In this document: positions 16,640 to 25,528 of the stretch, piece by piece
Numbering within the stretch: the first letter of the stretch is position 1
How the letters are laid out: each line of letters starts with the position of its first letter
DNA from: Dehalogenimonas formicexedens
Lineage (GTDB): Bacteria > Chloroflexota > Dehalococcoidia > Dehalococcoidales > Dehalococcoidaceae
Assembly: GCF_001953175.1 (NCBI RefSeq)
Contig: NZ_CP018258.1
Span: 1,516,210 to 1,580,209 of the forward strand
DNA length: 64,000 nucleotides
Reading direction: 5' to 3'
The notes under the pieces: model-generated
What the model was told of the DNA's origin: nothing
The model's database searches: none
Seen by the model: the letters and a program-made list of their open reading frames with translations, nothing else
Translations under genes and position numbers: made by a program

Positions 16640-18046
16640 ATGGCAACTTTCCACAGCACTCTTTCCCGCCGCGAATTCATGAAAGGTCTCGGTCTCACCG
16701 GCGCGGGACTTGGCGCGGCGGCCCTGGTGGCCCCCAATTTCCATGATCTGGATGAACTGGCTTCGTCAGCTGACAGCCACCCGACCATGCCATGGTGGGT
16801 CAAAACCCGGGAACATGAAGACATCACCAACGAAATAGATTGGGACACATTTAAAGCCTACGACAAGACGGCCAATCCCTTCCCTGTCGTCAGCGCTGAA
16901 AACGTGGCCATGCGCGCAGAACGTGACAAGAAGTTTGACAACGACGGTATAGTCCAGAACCTGCCAGGACGCAACCTCAGGGCTGTGGCTCTGGCCGATA
17001 TGGTTACCGGCCTGCAGACAGCCCCACCCTGGGACGGTCCGGAAATCACCTCACCTCAAAGCAAGGGTTATACCGCCTGGCAGGACACGCCGGAGAACAA
17101 CCTGCAAATGGTTCGAGCTGCGGTGCATCTCATTGGTTCCAACAACGCCGGCGCGCTGGCGCTCAACGAACATATGCTGCGCATTTTCGATAAGGGCGCC
17201 ATCTCCTGGGAAGCCGGAATCGATAAGGGCACTCTGGACTCCAAGAAGGTTTATCATATCCCCGACAAATGCAAGTACATGCTGACCTACTCAATCCAGC
17301 AGAACTACACCCAGGCTAAATACCAGCTGCGCTGGGATGAGGAAACATACGGCGAAGGCAAGCTGGGACAGCCGATGCCTCTGGGACGGCCTACCGTACA
17401 CCGCGCCTATGGCGACGGCCGCTATTCTGACTGGATGGCACTGCGCTTCGTAAAGAACCTTGGATATGGAGCCTACAAAGCTGGTGTAACCGCCAACGTC
17501 GCCCTGGGCATCTTTTCTGGCCTCGGCGAACAGGGACGCTCCACCTACATGATGTCCCCCAGGAACGGTTTGATGAACCGCATCACCAATTATGTCATCA
17601 CCGACCTGCCGCTTGCGGCTACTCCACCCATCGACTTCGGCGCCTCCAAATTCTGCCCGCAGTGCAAGATCTGCGCCGAACGCTGCCCCTCCAACGCCAT
17701 GTCGATGGAAAGCGAGACCACCTGGGACTACGGCCCGGGCAACCGCCCCGGCTATAAAGGCTGGCGCATGGACTGGATCAAATGCCAGGAAATGGGCGCG
17801 CCTTCACGCTGCGGTGTCTGCCACACCCTGTGCCCGTTCAACAATCCATCGGAAGGTATCATTCACCCGGTCATCCGCATGACGGCGGCTAACACCGGAG
17901 TGTTCAACAAGTTCTTCGGCGAAGCCGACCGCTATTTCGGTTACGCCACTCCCAAGACCGACGCCGAGCTGGAAGGCTGGTGGACCCGCGACCTTTCCTC
18001 CTGGAAGGGCGATGTCATCCACGGCACCGGCCAGTACAAGTGGTAA
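16640..18046 (+). CDS. rdhA: Reductive dehalogenase catalytic subunit (rdhA4)
   Basis: A 468-residue Tat-exported corrinoid Fe-S dehalogenase. Signal SRREFMKGLGLTGAG from residue 9. Fe-S motifs: CPQCKICAERCP and the second block ending CHTLCPFNNP, with a His and an Asn where the other copies differ. AAGGAGAAAA precedes the ATG. The central region (TQAKYQLRWDEETYGEGK) is distinct, so a different substrate is likely. It carries the best copy of the shared operator. A terminator follows 14 bases after the stop, and the radical SAM operon starts beyond it. No rdhB is present. Confidence 0.95.
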   Translation: MATFHSTLSRREFMKGLGLTGAGLGAAALVAPNFHDLDELASSADSHPTMPWWVKTREHEDITNEIDWDTFKAYDKTANPFPVVSAENVAMRAERDKKFDNDGIVQNLPGRNLRAVALADMVTGLQTAPPWDGPEITSPQSKGYTAWQDTPENNLQMVRAAVHLIGSNNAGALALNEHMLRIFDKGAISWEAGIDKGTLDSKKVYHIPDKCKYMLTYSIQQNYTQAKYQLRWDEETYGEGKLGQPMPLGRPTVHRAYGDGRYSDWMALRFVKNLGYGAYKAGVTANVALGIFSGLGEQGRSTYMMSPRNGLMNRITNYVITDLPLAATPPIDFGASKFCPQCKICAERCPSNAMSMESETTWDYGPGNRPGYKGWRMDWIKCQEMGAPSRCGVCHTLCPFNNPSEGIIHPVIRMTAANTGVFNKFFGEADRYFGYATPKTDAELEGWWTRDLSSWKGDVIHGTGQYKW

Positions 18047-18059
18047 AATCCTGACCCAA

Positions 18060-18093
18060 CGAGTTGAGGGAGGGCATGCCCTCCCTCAACTCG
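18060..18093 (+). terminator. Terminator of rdhA4
   Basis: A perfect palindrome with 17-base arms (core GGGCATGCCC) begins 14 bases after the rdhA4 stop. It is followed by GACAAAAC rather than a strong T-run. Confidence 0.75.
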
Positions 18094-18164
18094 ACAAAAC
18101 CTTCATTTTCTTCTATGATTGCCGCGGTCGACACGCGGCAGTTCCGCTTCTATTTCGAATCACG

Positions 18165-18962
18165 ATGAACCAGCAATCGACACGCATCGATAATGAATCA
18201 CACGCTAGCGATAAGTCGCTCCGCGTCTATCACGTCGTTTATGAACCCACCTTCAAATCAATCATCTTTCATCACTGGACAGAGTGCAACCTGAAATGCC
18301 TTGGCTGCTACTGCAAAGTCGAAAAGCTTGATTTTTCGCTGCTGCCGGACTGGCAAGCCCGGGTCGCCACCAACCCGCCGGAAAAACCGCCGGAGAAATT
18401 ACTCTCTCTCGACGAAGCGCTGGCAATGACCGATGCTCTTGATATCGAACGGGCAATATTTATTGGCGTCGAACCCAGCCTTGATCCGGGCATGCCGGTA
18501 CTGGCCAGGGAAATGAAACAGCGGCACAAGACTTACAATATCCTGTTTACCAACGGTGTTTTTCTGACCGATATTTCTAGCATCGACGAGATCATCTTCA
18601 GTATCAAGGCGGTTAGCCCCGAACGCTACCACGAATACACCGCCGGTGATAACCGGAAGTCTTTAGCCAACTTCCGGAAAATCTACCAGATGGGAAAGAA
18701 ACTCCAGGCAGAGATAACGCTCATCCCCGGAGTCATAGATGCGGACGAGATCGAAAAAGTAGCCGAATTTATCGCTTCCGTCGATCCCGATATCCCGCTG
18801 CGCATCACCGGTTTTATCCAGCTTTCCGGCATGAAATTCAGGGCGCCCAGCGGCGCCGAGGTCGAAGCCGCAGCCGCCTTGGCCAAGAAACACCTGAAGA
18901 AAGTGAATTACCTTTCTGGCGAGATGCCGCGGGTAGGTGAACCTCCAATAAGATTGTTTTAG
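18165..18962 (+). CDS. Radical SAM protein, PFL-activase-like
   Basis: A 265-residue radical SAM enzyme. The cluster motif CX3CX2C is seen in TECNLKCLGCYC (about residues 44-52). An inserted Pro/Lys-rich loop (residues 65-85) follows, then DEALAMTDALDIERAIFIGVEP (substrate/SAM strand) and ILFTNGVFL (GxIxGxxE-like region). The overall size and layout resemble activases (PflA/NrdG-like), which make glycyl radicals, but the target is not known. The frame is open upstream to 18012, inside rdhA4; ATG 18165 is chosen because it begins after the rdhA4 terminator. The next gene starts 8 bases downstream and the RNR-like gene after that, forming a tight three-gene operon. Confidence 0.85.
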   Translation: MNQQSTRIDNESHASDKSLRVYHVVYEPTFKSIIFHHWTECNLKCLGCYCKVEKLDFSLLPDWQARVATNPPEKPPEKLLSLDEALAMTDALDIERAIFIGVEPSLDPGMPVLAREMKQRHKTYNILFTNGVFLTDISSIDEIIFSIKAVSPERYHEYTAGDNRKSLANFRKIYQMGKKLQAEITLIPGVIDADEIEKVAEFIASVDPDIPLRITGFIQLSGMKFRAPSGAEVEAAAALAKKHLKKVNYLSGEMPRVGEPPIRLF

Positions 18963-18970
18963 GAAAAGCG

Positions 18971-20440
18971 ATGAGAGTATTACTGGTCAATCCCCGCTCC
19001 GAGGTCAATCCCCGCTTCAAGACCTATGCCGTTTTTCCCAACGGGATTCTATTTCTGGCGGCGGTTCTGGAGCGTGCCGGACATCAGGTCAGGGTCTACG
19101 ATAACGTCGTCGACAGCAGAAACCCTGCCGATTTTGCCGATTTCAATCCGGAGCTCATCGGTTATTCGGTGCTCACCGGCCCGGACATTACCCAGGCCAT
19201 AATCCAGTCAAAAGAATTCAAAACGTTATATCCCAAAGCCAAGATCGTCTGGGGCAATGTCCATCCCTCCTGCACCCCGGAGCAGACCATGGCCGAGGAT
19301 TTCATAGATTATGTCATCATCGGCGCTGGGGAAACCGCCATTCTGGAACTTATCGCATTCCTTGAGAAGGGTAGCCCGACGCCGGACAAAATTGCCGGCC
19401 TGGCGTATCGCGACAACGGTCACATCAAGATCAACGAGCGGGCCTCTGAGCTCAAAAACCTCGACGAACTGCCTGACCCAGCCTGGCACCTGATCGACGT
19501 GCCTAAGTACTGGCAGGTCTCGCTGAACACCTCCCGGGGCTGCCCCTTCCGCTGCACCTTCTGCTATAACGCCGCCTTCCATACAGGCTATCGGGGTGAT
19601 TTTTCGGCGGAGCGTATCATCTCACAGGTTCAGTATTTGCAAAAAACCTACGGAGTGAAATTCATCCGTTTCTTCGAGGACAATTTCACCTTCAACCGCA
19701 AGCGGCTCCATCGTTTCTGCGAACTCGTCCTTGAGAAAAAGATCAAACTCAAATGGGACTGCGAATCTCGTACCGATTTATCCGAAAAAGATATCGACCT
19801 CATGGCTAAAGCGGGCTGCGTCTCGGTTGGTATTGGAGTCGAAACCGGCTCGAAACGTCTCCTTGAGTTCTTAAAGAAGGACTACAATCAGGGTGATATG
19901 CTGAAAAGCTTCTGGAACCTGGTCAGGCACCACATCCTGCCCCGCATCTACATTATGGAAGCGGTACCGACAGAGACCCTTGAGGACTTCAAAGCCACCA
20001 AGGACCTGTTGCACACCATGGGCGATACGCCCTATTTCTACATGCGTTTTGTACCCTACCCCGGGACCCCGATCTATTACTACTGTATCGAACAGGGATT
20101 GATCGAGGAACCCCTTTCGCTGGCGGACTGGCCCCATTTTTCGTTCAACATGGCCACCAAGGGTAATCTATCACAGGTGCCCACCGAGGTAGTCACCGAG
20201 TCATTCGCCGAGTATGCTAGGACCTACGGGCCCCGGCGGGTACGTTTCATGTGGCGATACAATAAGGGCTTTTTCCTGTCCCTGATAAAAAATCCCCCGC
20301 AGTTCTTCGGCGCGGTCAAGGAACTGATCAAGAACACCCTGCCGGTGATGTTCAACAAGAACTCAAGTTCCCCGGAGATCAAGGTCGAGGATATCCGCAC
20401 CAAGAAACTGGCGGAGACCCACACCGGAGGCAAATCGTAG
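18971..20440 (+). CDS. B12-binding-type radical SAM protein
   Basis: A 489-residue protein with an N-terminal cobalamin-binding-like Rossmann domain (residues 1-140; MRVLLVNP, GYSVLTGPD, GNVHPSCTPEQT, IIGAGETAILELI). A radical SAM core with CPFRCTFC (about residues 184-191) follows, then a SPASM-free C-terminal part. The domain lacks the DxHxxG lower-axial His motif, as is usual for B12-radical SAM proteins. GVGIGVETGSKRLLEFL marks the SAM-binding strand. Such enzymes methylate unactivated carbons or rearrange rings. AGGAAAAGCG precedes the ATG. The RNR-like gene starts one base after its stop, so translation is almost certainly coupled. The substrate is unknown. Confidence 0.9.
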   Translation: MRVLLVNPRSEVNPRFKTYAVFPNGILFLAAVLERAGHQVRVYDNVVDSRNPADFADFNPELIGYSVLTGPDITQAIIQSKEFKTLYPKAKIVWGNVHPSCTPEQTMAEDFIDYVIIGAGETAILELIAFLEKGSPTPDKIAGLAYRDNGHIKINERASELKNLDELPDPAWHLIDVPKYWQVSLNTSRGCPFRCTFCYNAAFHTGYRGDFSAERIISQVQYLQKTYGVKFIRFFEDNFTFNRKRLHRFCELVLEKKIKLKWDCESRTDLSEKDIDLMAKAGCVSVGIGVETGSKRLLEFLKKDYNQGDMLKSFWNLVRHHILPRIYIMEAVPTETLEDFKATKDLLHTMGDTPYFYMRFVPYPGTPIYYYCIEQGLIEEPLSLADWPHFSFNMATKGNLSQVPTEVVTESFAEYARTYGPRRVRFMWRYNKGFFLSLIKNPPQFFGAVKELIKNTLPVMFNKNSSSPEIKVEDIRTKKLAETHTGGKS

Positions 20441-20441
20441 G

Positions 20442-22220
20442 GTGGTGGTCAAAGTGCGATCAGGGGCAAAACTCACCTCCAACGCGTTAAGGGTTCTGGA
20501 GAAACGTTATCTCCGGCGCGATGAATCGGGCGAGATTATCGAAACGCCGGATGAAATGTTTCGGAGGGTAGCCAACGCTGTCGCCGCGATCGAGGCATCT
20601 TACGATAAAGCTGCCGCAATCGGTCAAATCAGTGATGATTTCTACCAGGCCATGGCCAACCTGGAATTCCTGCCTAACTCGCTGACACTGCTGAATGCCG
20701 GAGAGCCAAACGGGCAACTGGCCTCATGTTTTGTGCTGCCCACTGAAGACTCGCTGGAAGCCACCTTCGAAACTGTCAAATACACCGCCCTCATCCATAA
20801 AGCCGGTGGAGGCACGGGCTTCAATTTCTCCAAAGTCCGGCCAAAGAACGACCGGGTCGGCGGCAGGCTTGGTGTATCCGCCGGGCCGGTTGGCCTGATC
20901 GATGTTATCGCGACGGCAGCCGATTACATCCGCCAGGGTGGGGTGAGGCGGGGTTGCAATTCGGTGGTGCTGAATGTCGATCACCCGGACATCCTTGAAT
21001 TTATAAAAGCTAAAAATGATCCCAACGCCCTGACTAATTTTTACATTTCGGTGGCAGTCAGCGACGACTTTATGGCCAGAGTCAAGGCCGGAGCCGACTA
21101 TTCGCTGATCAATCCCAGGAACGGCCAGGCTGTCGGAACCCTCAACGCCAAAAAGGTTTTTGAACGGATCGTCGACCAGGCGTGGCATACGGGTGACCCG
21201 GGCTTCATCTTTCTTGACAGGATAAATCGCGATAACCCCACTCCGCAACTTGGCACCATCGACATGATCACCGGTTGCGGCGAACAAGCCCTGTTGCCGT
21301 ACGAATCTTGCCCGCTGGGGTCGATCAACCTTTCCAGAATGCTGAAGAACGAGCGCGGAACTCTCAGCATCGACTACGATAAGATTCAGCGAATGGTAGA
21401 ACTTGGAGTGCGGTTCCTGGATAACGTGATAGACGCATCCTCTTACCCTGATCCGATCATCGAAAAGGCGACAAAACGCACGCGGCGCATCGGATTGGGC
21501 GTCATGGGGTTTGCCGACCTGCTCTTCCAGCTGGGCAACCCATACAACTCTGAGTCTGCTGAAACAATTGCCACTGATATCATGGGATTCATTCAAAAGC
21601 AGGCTCATGAAGCCTCCCATCGATTAGCGCAAAAACGAGGCTCATTCCCGGGATTCACAGGCAGCGTTTTTGACTTCCCGGGCGCCCCCCCGAGGCGCAA
21701 CGCCGCCTGTACCACCGTCGCGCCAACCGGGACGCTTTCGATTATCGCGGGGTGTTCCTGCGGCATCGAGCCTCTTTTTTCGGTAGCCTTCGTCCGGCAC
21801 ATGCTCGACGGTGAGCGGCTGCTGGAAGTCAACCCGTACTTCGAGAAAGCCGTCAGGGAAAGCGACGCCTGGACAGCCGATTTGTTGGAACGGCTGGTTC
21901 GTTGTAATCATCTGCACGAGCAGGCGGATGTTCCGGAATCCATTCGCAATATTTTCGTAACGGCGCACCAGGTATCGCCGGAATGGCACGTCCGTATCCA
22001 GTCCGCCTTCCAAAAGAACATCGATGCCGCGGTTTCGAAGACGGTGAACTTTCCAAACAGCGCTACCCGGGATGAGATAGCCAGGGTATTCTTTTTAGCC
22101 CATGAATCCGGGCTTAAAGGGATTACCATCTACCGAGACGGCTCCCGTGAACTTCAACCCCAGTGCACCGGCGAGTTCGGTTTGTGCCTGGTTGGCCAAT
22201 ACTGTGAGATCAATCCCTGA
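20442..22220 (+). CDS. Class II (B12-dependent) ribonucleotide reductase homologue, divergent active site
   Basis: A 592-residue member of the class II RNR (NrdJ) family, starting at GTG 20442. It keeps GGGTGFNFSKVRP, RRGCNSVVLNVDHPDI, YESCPLGSINL and CTTVAPTGTLSIIAGCSCGIEP, so the ten-stranded barrel should be intact. The first redox Cys lies in ASCFVLP. The catalytic finger, usually TNPCGEQ, here reads ITGCGEQ (Thr277-Gly-Cys279-Gly-Glu281), so the conserved Asn is Thr while the Cys and Glu remain. The C-terminus is short and carries three Cys in 14 residues instead of the usual zinc/redox tail. Its operon partners are two radical SAM proteins. It may be a working reductase or a repurposed radical enzyme. 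Confidence 0.85.
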   Translation: MVVKVRSGAKLTSNALRVLEKRYLRRDESGEIIETPDEMFRRVANAVAAIEASYDKAAAIGQISDDFYQAMANLEFLPNSLTLLNAGEPNGQLASCFVLPTEDSLEATFETVKYTALIHKAGGGTGFNFSKVRPKNDRVGGRLGVSAGPVGLIDVIATAADYIRQGGVRRGCNSVVLNVDHPDILEFIKAKNDPNALTNFYISVAVSDDFMARVKAGADYSLINPRNGQAVGTLNAKKVFERIVDQAWHTGDPGFIFLDRINRDNPTPQLGTIDMITGCGEQALLPYESCPLGSINLSRMLKNERGTLSIDYDKIQRMVELGVRFLDNVIDASSYPDPIIEKATKRTRRIGLGVMGFADLLFQLGNPYNSESAETIATDIMGFIQKQAHEASHRLAQKRGSFPGFTGSVFDFPGAPPRRNAACTTVAPTGTLSIIAGCSCGIEPLFSVAFVRHMLDGERLLEVNPYFEKAVRESDAWTADLLERLVRCNHLHEQADVPESIRNIFVTAHQVSPEWHVRIQSAFQKNIDAAVSKTVNFPNSATRDEIARVFFLAHESGLKGITIYRDGSRELQPQCTGEFGLCLVGQYCEINP

Positions 22221-22269
22221 ATGAAAAATTTATTCCCTTATTCTTTCCCGAAAGGCGATTATCCATCTC

Positions 22270-23004
22270 ATGACAAATAATGAGAACCCTACTGTCCCTG
22301 AAAAAGTTTTTGTTTCCTGGAGCGGCGGCAAAGATTCCAGTCTGGCCTGCTACAGGGCGAAAGAATCCGGGCTGGATGTCTGCTATCTTGCGTCGATGCT
22401 GACAAAAAATACCGGGCGTTTGTTTCCCCATTATGTTACCGTTGACGTTTTGAGAGGCCAGGCGGCGGCGATTGGAATTCCTCTTTTTGAACAGTGGATA
22501 GAGATACCCAAAGATATTTCCCATGATGTGCGTTTAAATGATTATGACGTCAAATACTCTGAGATGTTACGGCAATTGAAGGACAAAGGAATTACCGGCG
22601 GTGTTTTCGGCGATGTCAGCCGCGGTAATAAATTCGCGCAGATGCACTGGAACCGGGTCGAAGATTTCTGCCGCCCGGTCGGAATAAAACCTTACCGTCC
22701 GCTGTGGGACCAGGACCGCGAGGAGATGCTCAGAAATACACTTGATCTTGGTTTCAAACCGATGATTATCGTAGCCGATACGGAGATGGGGCCATCGATG
22801 CTGGGAAAAGTTTTAACCCACGACATCCTGGACCAGTTCAAGGAAAGATATGAGAACCTTCCTGATGAGAGCGCTCGGATCTACTATCACACCTTCGTGG
22901 TCGACGGTCCGATATTCAAGAAGCGGCTGGAGATAACGGAAAGTGATAAAATAACCGCCGGCCCCATATCATATCTTGACATCAAGAAGTTTGAACTGGT
23001 GTAA
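22270..23004 (+). CDS. PP-loop ATPase, diphthine-ammonia-ligase-like
   Basis: A 244-residue adenine nucleotide alpha-hydrolase of the Dph6 / MJ0570 family. The PP-loop SWSGGKDSSLACYRA (about residues 15-29) binds ATP. The family motif region GDVSRGNKFAQMHWNRVEDFC and PYRPLWDQDREEML follow. Eukaryotic and archaeal relatives amidate diphthine on EF2; bacteria lack diphthamide, so the bacterial role is unknown. The gene starts 49 bases after the RNR-like gene on the same strand and may share its transcript. It ends with a YLDIKKFELV tail typical of the family. Substrate amidation or thiolation is a family-level inference only. Confidence 0.8.
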   Translation: MTNNENPTVPEKVFVSWSGGKDSSLACYRAKESGLDVCYLASMLTKNTGRLFPHYVTVDVLRGQAAAIGIPLFEQWIEIPKDISHDVRLNDYDVKYSEMLRQLKDKGITGGVFGDVSRGNKFAQMHWNRVEDFCRPVGIKPYRPLWDQDREEMLRNTLDLGFKPMIIVADTEMGPSMLGKVLTHDILDQFKERYENLPDESARIYYHTFVVDGPIFKKRLEITESDKITAGPISYLDIKKFELV

Positions 23005-23149
23005 CTCTGGGTGTTGGCGACGTGTCCACATAATCTCTCCATAATGGATACGGTTGTTAACCCCTGATGAAACGTAATGGTTGCTTATATTAATTTGTAA
23101 TCCTTACCCAAAGTGTTACAATAAACGCAAAAAATTTGCCGGGGATAGA

Positions 23150-23782
23150 ATGAAATTAAGAAATTTGAAAAATTCGATATCTCTGCTGGCGATGATCGTT
23201 CCTTTTATTATCGCCCTCTCCGCCATGACCGCCTGCGGCGGTGGTCCCACCGCAACTACCAATCCTCCTACTTCTCAGCCACCGACTACTCCTGCCGGTA
23301 CCATGGATTTCCCTTCCGGCAAATATCAAAGCGATACGCTTTACAGTGATCAATTCAGGCTCGCCTATACGGTGGCCAGTGACGGCATAATCTCGATCGG
23401 CATCAAGGCTCGGACCACCGGTTGGGTCGCGATTGCCATCGGCAACCCGCACGGACAATCAGATGTCTGGATCGGTTACGTTAGTTCCGGTCAGGTCACG
23501 CTCCTGGACACCTATAACGCAAGTTACAGCGGATCACACCCGCTGGATACGGGATCCTCGGGCGGTACAAATGATCTCACCAATGTTACCGGGAGTGAGG
23601 CCAACGGAATCACTACCATCGAATTCAAACGGAAACTGGATACCGGGGACAAAAATGACCTGCCCCTTGTCGCTGGTTCAAATATCGTCATGTGGGCTAT
23701 CGGACCTGCAGACGATATGTTTCAGGAGCACTCCGTCCTTGGGATAGCGACGTTTGAGATCCAGCTGAACTCGGGGCACTAG
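23150..23782 (+). CDS. DOMON-domain lipoprotein, copy 1
   Basis: A 210-residue exported lipoprotein. The start at ATG 23150 follows GGGGATAG. Signal peptide residues 1-25 end at the lipobox LSAMTAC. A Pro/Thr-rich linker (residues 30-50) leads to a DOMON/DOH domain (about residues 60-205) with GWVAIAIG, DVWIGYV and EHSVLGIATFEI. DOMON domains bind heme or sugars; His and Met candidates for heme ligation are present (NPHGQSD, MWAIG, EHS). It would sit on the outer face of the membrane. A diverged copy lies 178 bases downstream. A role in electron transfer to or from exported enzymes is possible but unproved. Confidence 0.85.
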   Translation: MKLRNLKNSISLLAMIVPFIIALSAMTACGGGPTATTNPPTSQPPTTPAGTMDFPSGKYQSDTLYSDQFRLAYTVASDGIISIGIKARTTGWVAIAIGNPHGQSDVWIGYVSSGQVTLLDTYNASYSGSHPLDTGSSGGTNDLTNVTGSEANGITTIEFKRKLDTGDKNDLPLVAGSNIVMWAIGPADDMFQEHSVLGIATFEIQLNSGH

Positions 23783-23960
23783 TTTAAAAAGGGCTATCTT
23801 GCGATAATACCGGGGTGATTCCTCAGCAGCCCCTGTTTACGTAATTAACCGCCGGCCCCTCTTTTCGATTTAGAGTTCACCCGCCAAGCGGATATAATCA
23901 GATTGTCGATACAGGCGTCGTCCGCTTGACGAAGTTACGATTACGGAGATACAGGCGAAT

Positions 23961-24539
23961 ATGTTTCGCGGTTTTTTGCCAAGATTTCTTGGGGTAATCT
24001 GCGTTGGTGTCATTGTTTTGATTGCCGGCTGCGGGACTTCTCAGCAAACCACCCAACCTACTTCCACCACTCCCCCGGAACTTGATTTTCCCGCTGGCGC
24101 CTACTCCAGCGTTCAGACATACAGTAACTCGATCACCATCGCCTACACGGTCCAGGGCGACACCATCAAGATAGGGCTCAAGGCCAGGACGGCGGGTTGG
24201 GTCGCCATCGCTCTCGGCACCGCTCACGGGGATTCCGACGTGATCATCGGATGGGTAGCTGACGGGCAGGTAACCATAGACGACACCAACCACGCCAGCA
24301 AAGCCGGATTGCATCAACTGGACATCAACACCGGGGGCACCAACGATGTGACCACGGTCGGCGGCAGCGAGATAAACGGCATCACCACCCTGGAATTTAC
24401 GCGCAAGCTGGTAACCGGCGACACGCAAGACCTCCCCTTCGTCAAGGGCAACAATACGATCACCTGGGCTATAGGCCCCACCGACGCCATCACCTCCCAC
24501 CACTCTGAAATTGGATTTGCTACGATTACGATCCCTTAA
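23961..24539 (+). CDS. DOMON-domain lipoprotein, copy 2
   Basis: A 192-residue paralogue of the preceding gene. The signal peptide ends at lipobox VLIAGC (about residue 22), followed by a Thr/Gln-rich linker and a DOMON domain (about residues 40-190). Matching blocks are GWVAIALGTAHGDSD, IGWVADGQV, GTNDVTTVGGSE, WAIGPTDAITSHHSEIGFATI. His in TAHGDSD and the HHSE pair are candidate heme ligands, aligned with those of copy 1. The two genes are a tandem duplication with retained linker style. Spacing of 178 bases suggests separate promoters. Confidence 0.85.
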   Translation: MFRGFLPRFLGVICVGVIVLIAGCGTSQQTTQPTSTTPPELDFPAGAYSSVQTYSNSITIAYTVQGDTIKIGLKARTAGWVAIALGTAHGDSDVIIGWVADGQVTIDDTNHASKAGLHQLDINTGGTNDVTTVGGSEINGITTLEFTRKLVTGDTQDLPFVKGNNTITWAIGPTDAITSHHSEIGFATITIP

Positions 24540-24579
24540 CGCCTTGCCTGTTTGGCAGCCTGGCGGGTACAATCGAAGC

Positions 24580-25518
24580 ATGGGCATTACGGATCCGTAT
24601 GTTTATGAGCGCGTGTCCCGATGCTCGGAAGTCCCTATCCAAAGTCCGCCAGGTTTTTCAAAACTAGCGGTTGCCTTCCCGTCCGCTGCCGGAAACGGCT
24701 CGCCCATGGGAGACGTGACCGGCGTTTGCTACCTGCCCAAATCCCCGGGTAGATCGCCCCTTGTCGTCCTGGTGCATGGTGTCGGTGATTCCAGCACTGT
24801 GCCCTGCCATGGTCTGGCCAGGTCGCTCGTCCGCGCCGGCATCGCCAGCTTCGTGATCTACCTGCCGATCCACTCCCGGCGGTTACCCGCGGGCATGAAA
24901 GAACGGTTCTATCAACTTACGATCGAAGAATGGTTCGAACTTTACCGTGTTTCGGTGATAAACATCCGGCAAGCCCTCGACTGGGCCGAAACCCGTGCCG
25001 ACATAGATTCATCGCGAATGGGTGTCGCGGGCATAAGCTTCGGAGGTTACGTCACCGGTATCGCGTTGGGAGTCGACGACCGGCTTAAATCAGGCGCCAT
25101 GCTGTTGGCCTGCGGCAATTTGGAAAAGGTGGGTTTTACCCGTTCCACCCGCCGCATCCCTCGATGGGATGTAAGCCGGGAGTTTTACCGGGCATCCCAG
25201 AAATCGTATCTTGATTACATCGATGAGGTGGACAAATTGGGCCTGGAACAGGTGGTTCCGCCAAAATCCAGCTATTCGTTTGATCCCTATACGTTTGCCT
25301 CGAAGATCAGAAGGAAACGGGTCTTTCTGACTAACGCCCTATGGGATGAATATTTCCCCCGTGAAGCGGCCGGTGAGTTCCTGGAGGCTTGCGGCTGCCC
25401 GCCCCACCTCTGGCTGCCATCGGGCCACGCCACCGCCTGGTTGTTCTACCCGCTGATCGCCAAAAACGTCCTCAAGCTCTTCAAGGGATCATTTTTCGAC
25501 AAACTCTCCACCAGCTAA
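24580..25518 (+). CDS. Alpha/beta hydrolase
   Basis: A 312-residue cytoplasmic alpha/beta hydrolase. LVVLVHGVGDSS (oxyanion-hole HG, about residue 65) and the nucleophile elbow GISFGG (about residue 150) are present; DEYFP (about 255) and the His in SGHATAW (about 289) complete a plausible Ser-Asp-His triad. ATG 24580 is chosen because the longer frame runs back into the DOMON gene. It resembles dienelactone-hydrolase/AXE1-like esterases, with an insert around residues 180-220 that may form a lid. The substrate is unknown. The DUF1232 gene begins 10 bases later. Confidence 0.85.
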   Translation: MGITDPYVYERVSRCSEVPIQSPPGFSKLAVAFPSAAGNGSPMGDVTGVCYLPKSPGRSPLVVLVHGVGDSSTVPCHGLARSLVRAGIASFVIYLPIHSRRLPAGMKERFYQLTIEEWFELYRVSVINIRQALDWAETRADIDSSRMGVAGISFGGYVTGIALGVDDRLKSGAMLLACGNLEKVGFTRSTRRIPRWDVSREFYRASQKSYLDYIDEVDKLGLEQVVPPKSSYSFDPYTFASKIRRKRVFLTNALWDEYFPREAAGEFLEACGCPPHLWLPSGHATAWLFYPLIAKNVLKLFKGSFFDKLSTS

Positions 25519-25528
25519 CATCCGGAAC

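Noticed and set aside
20442-22220. Glycyl-radical enzyme partner for the radical SAM activase-like gene
   Set aside because: The C-terminal RVxGY-type glycyl radical loop is absent; the fold marks are those of class II RNR.
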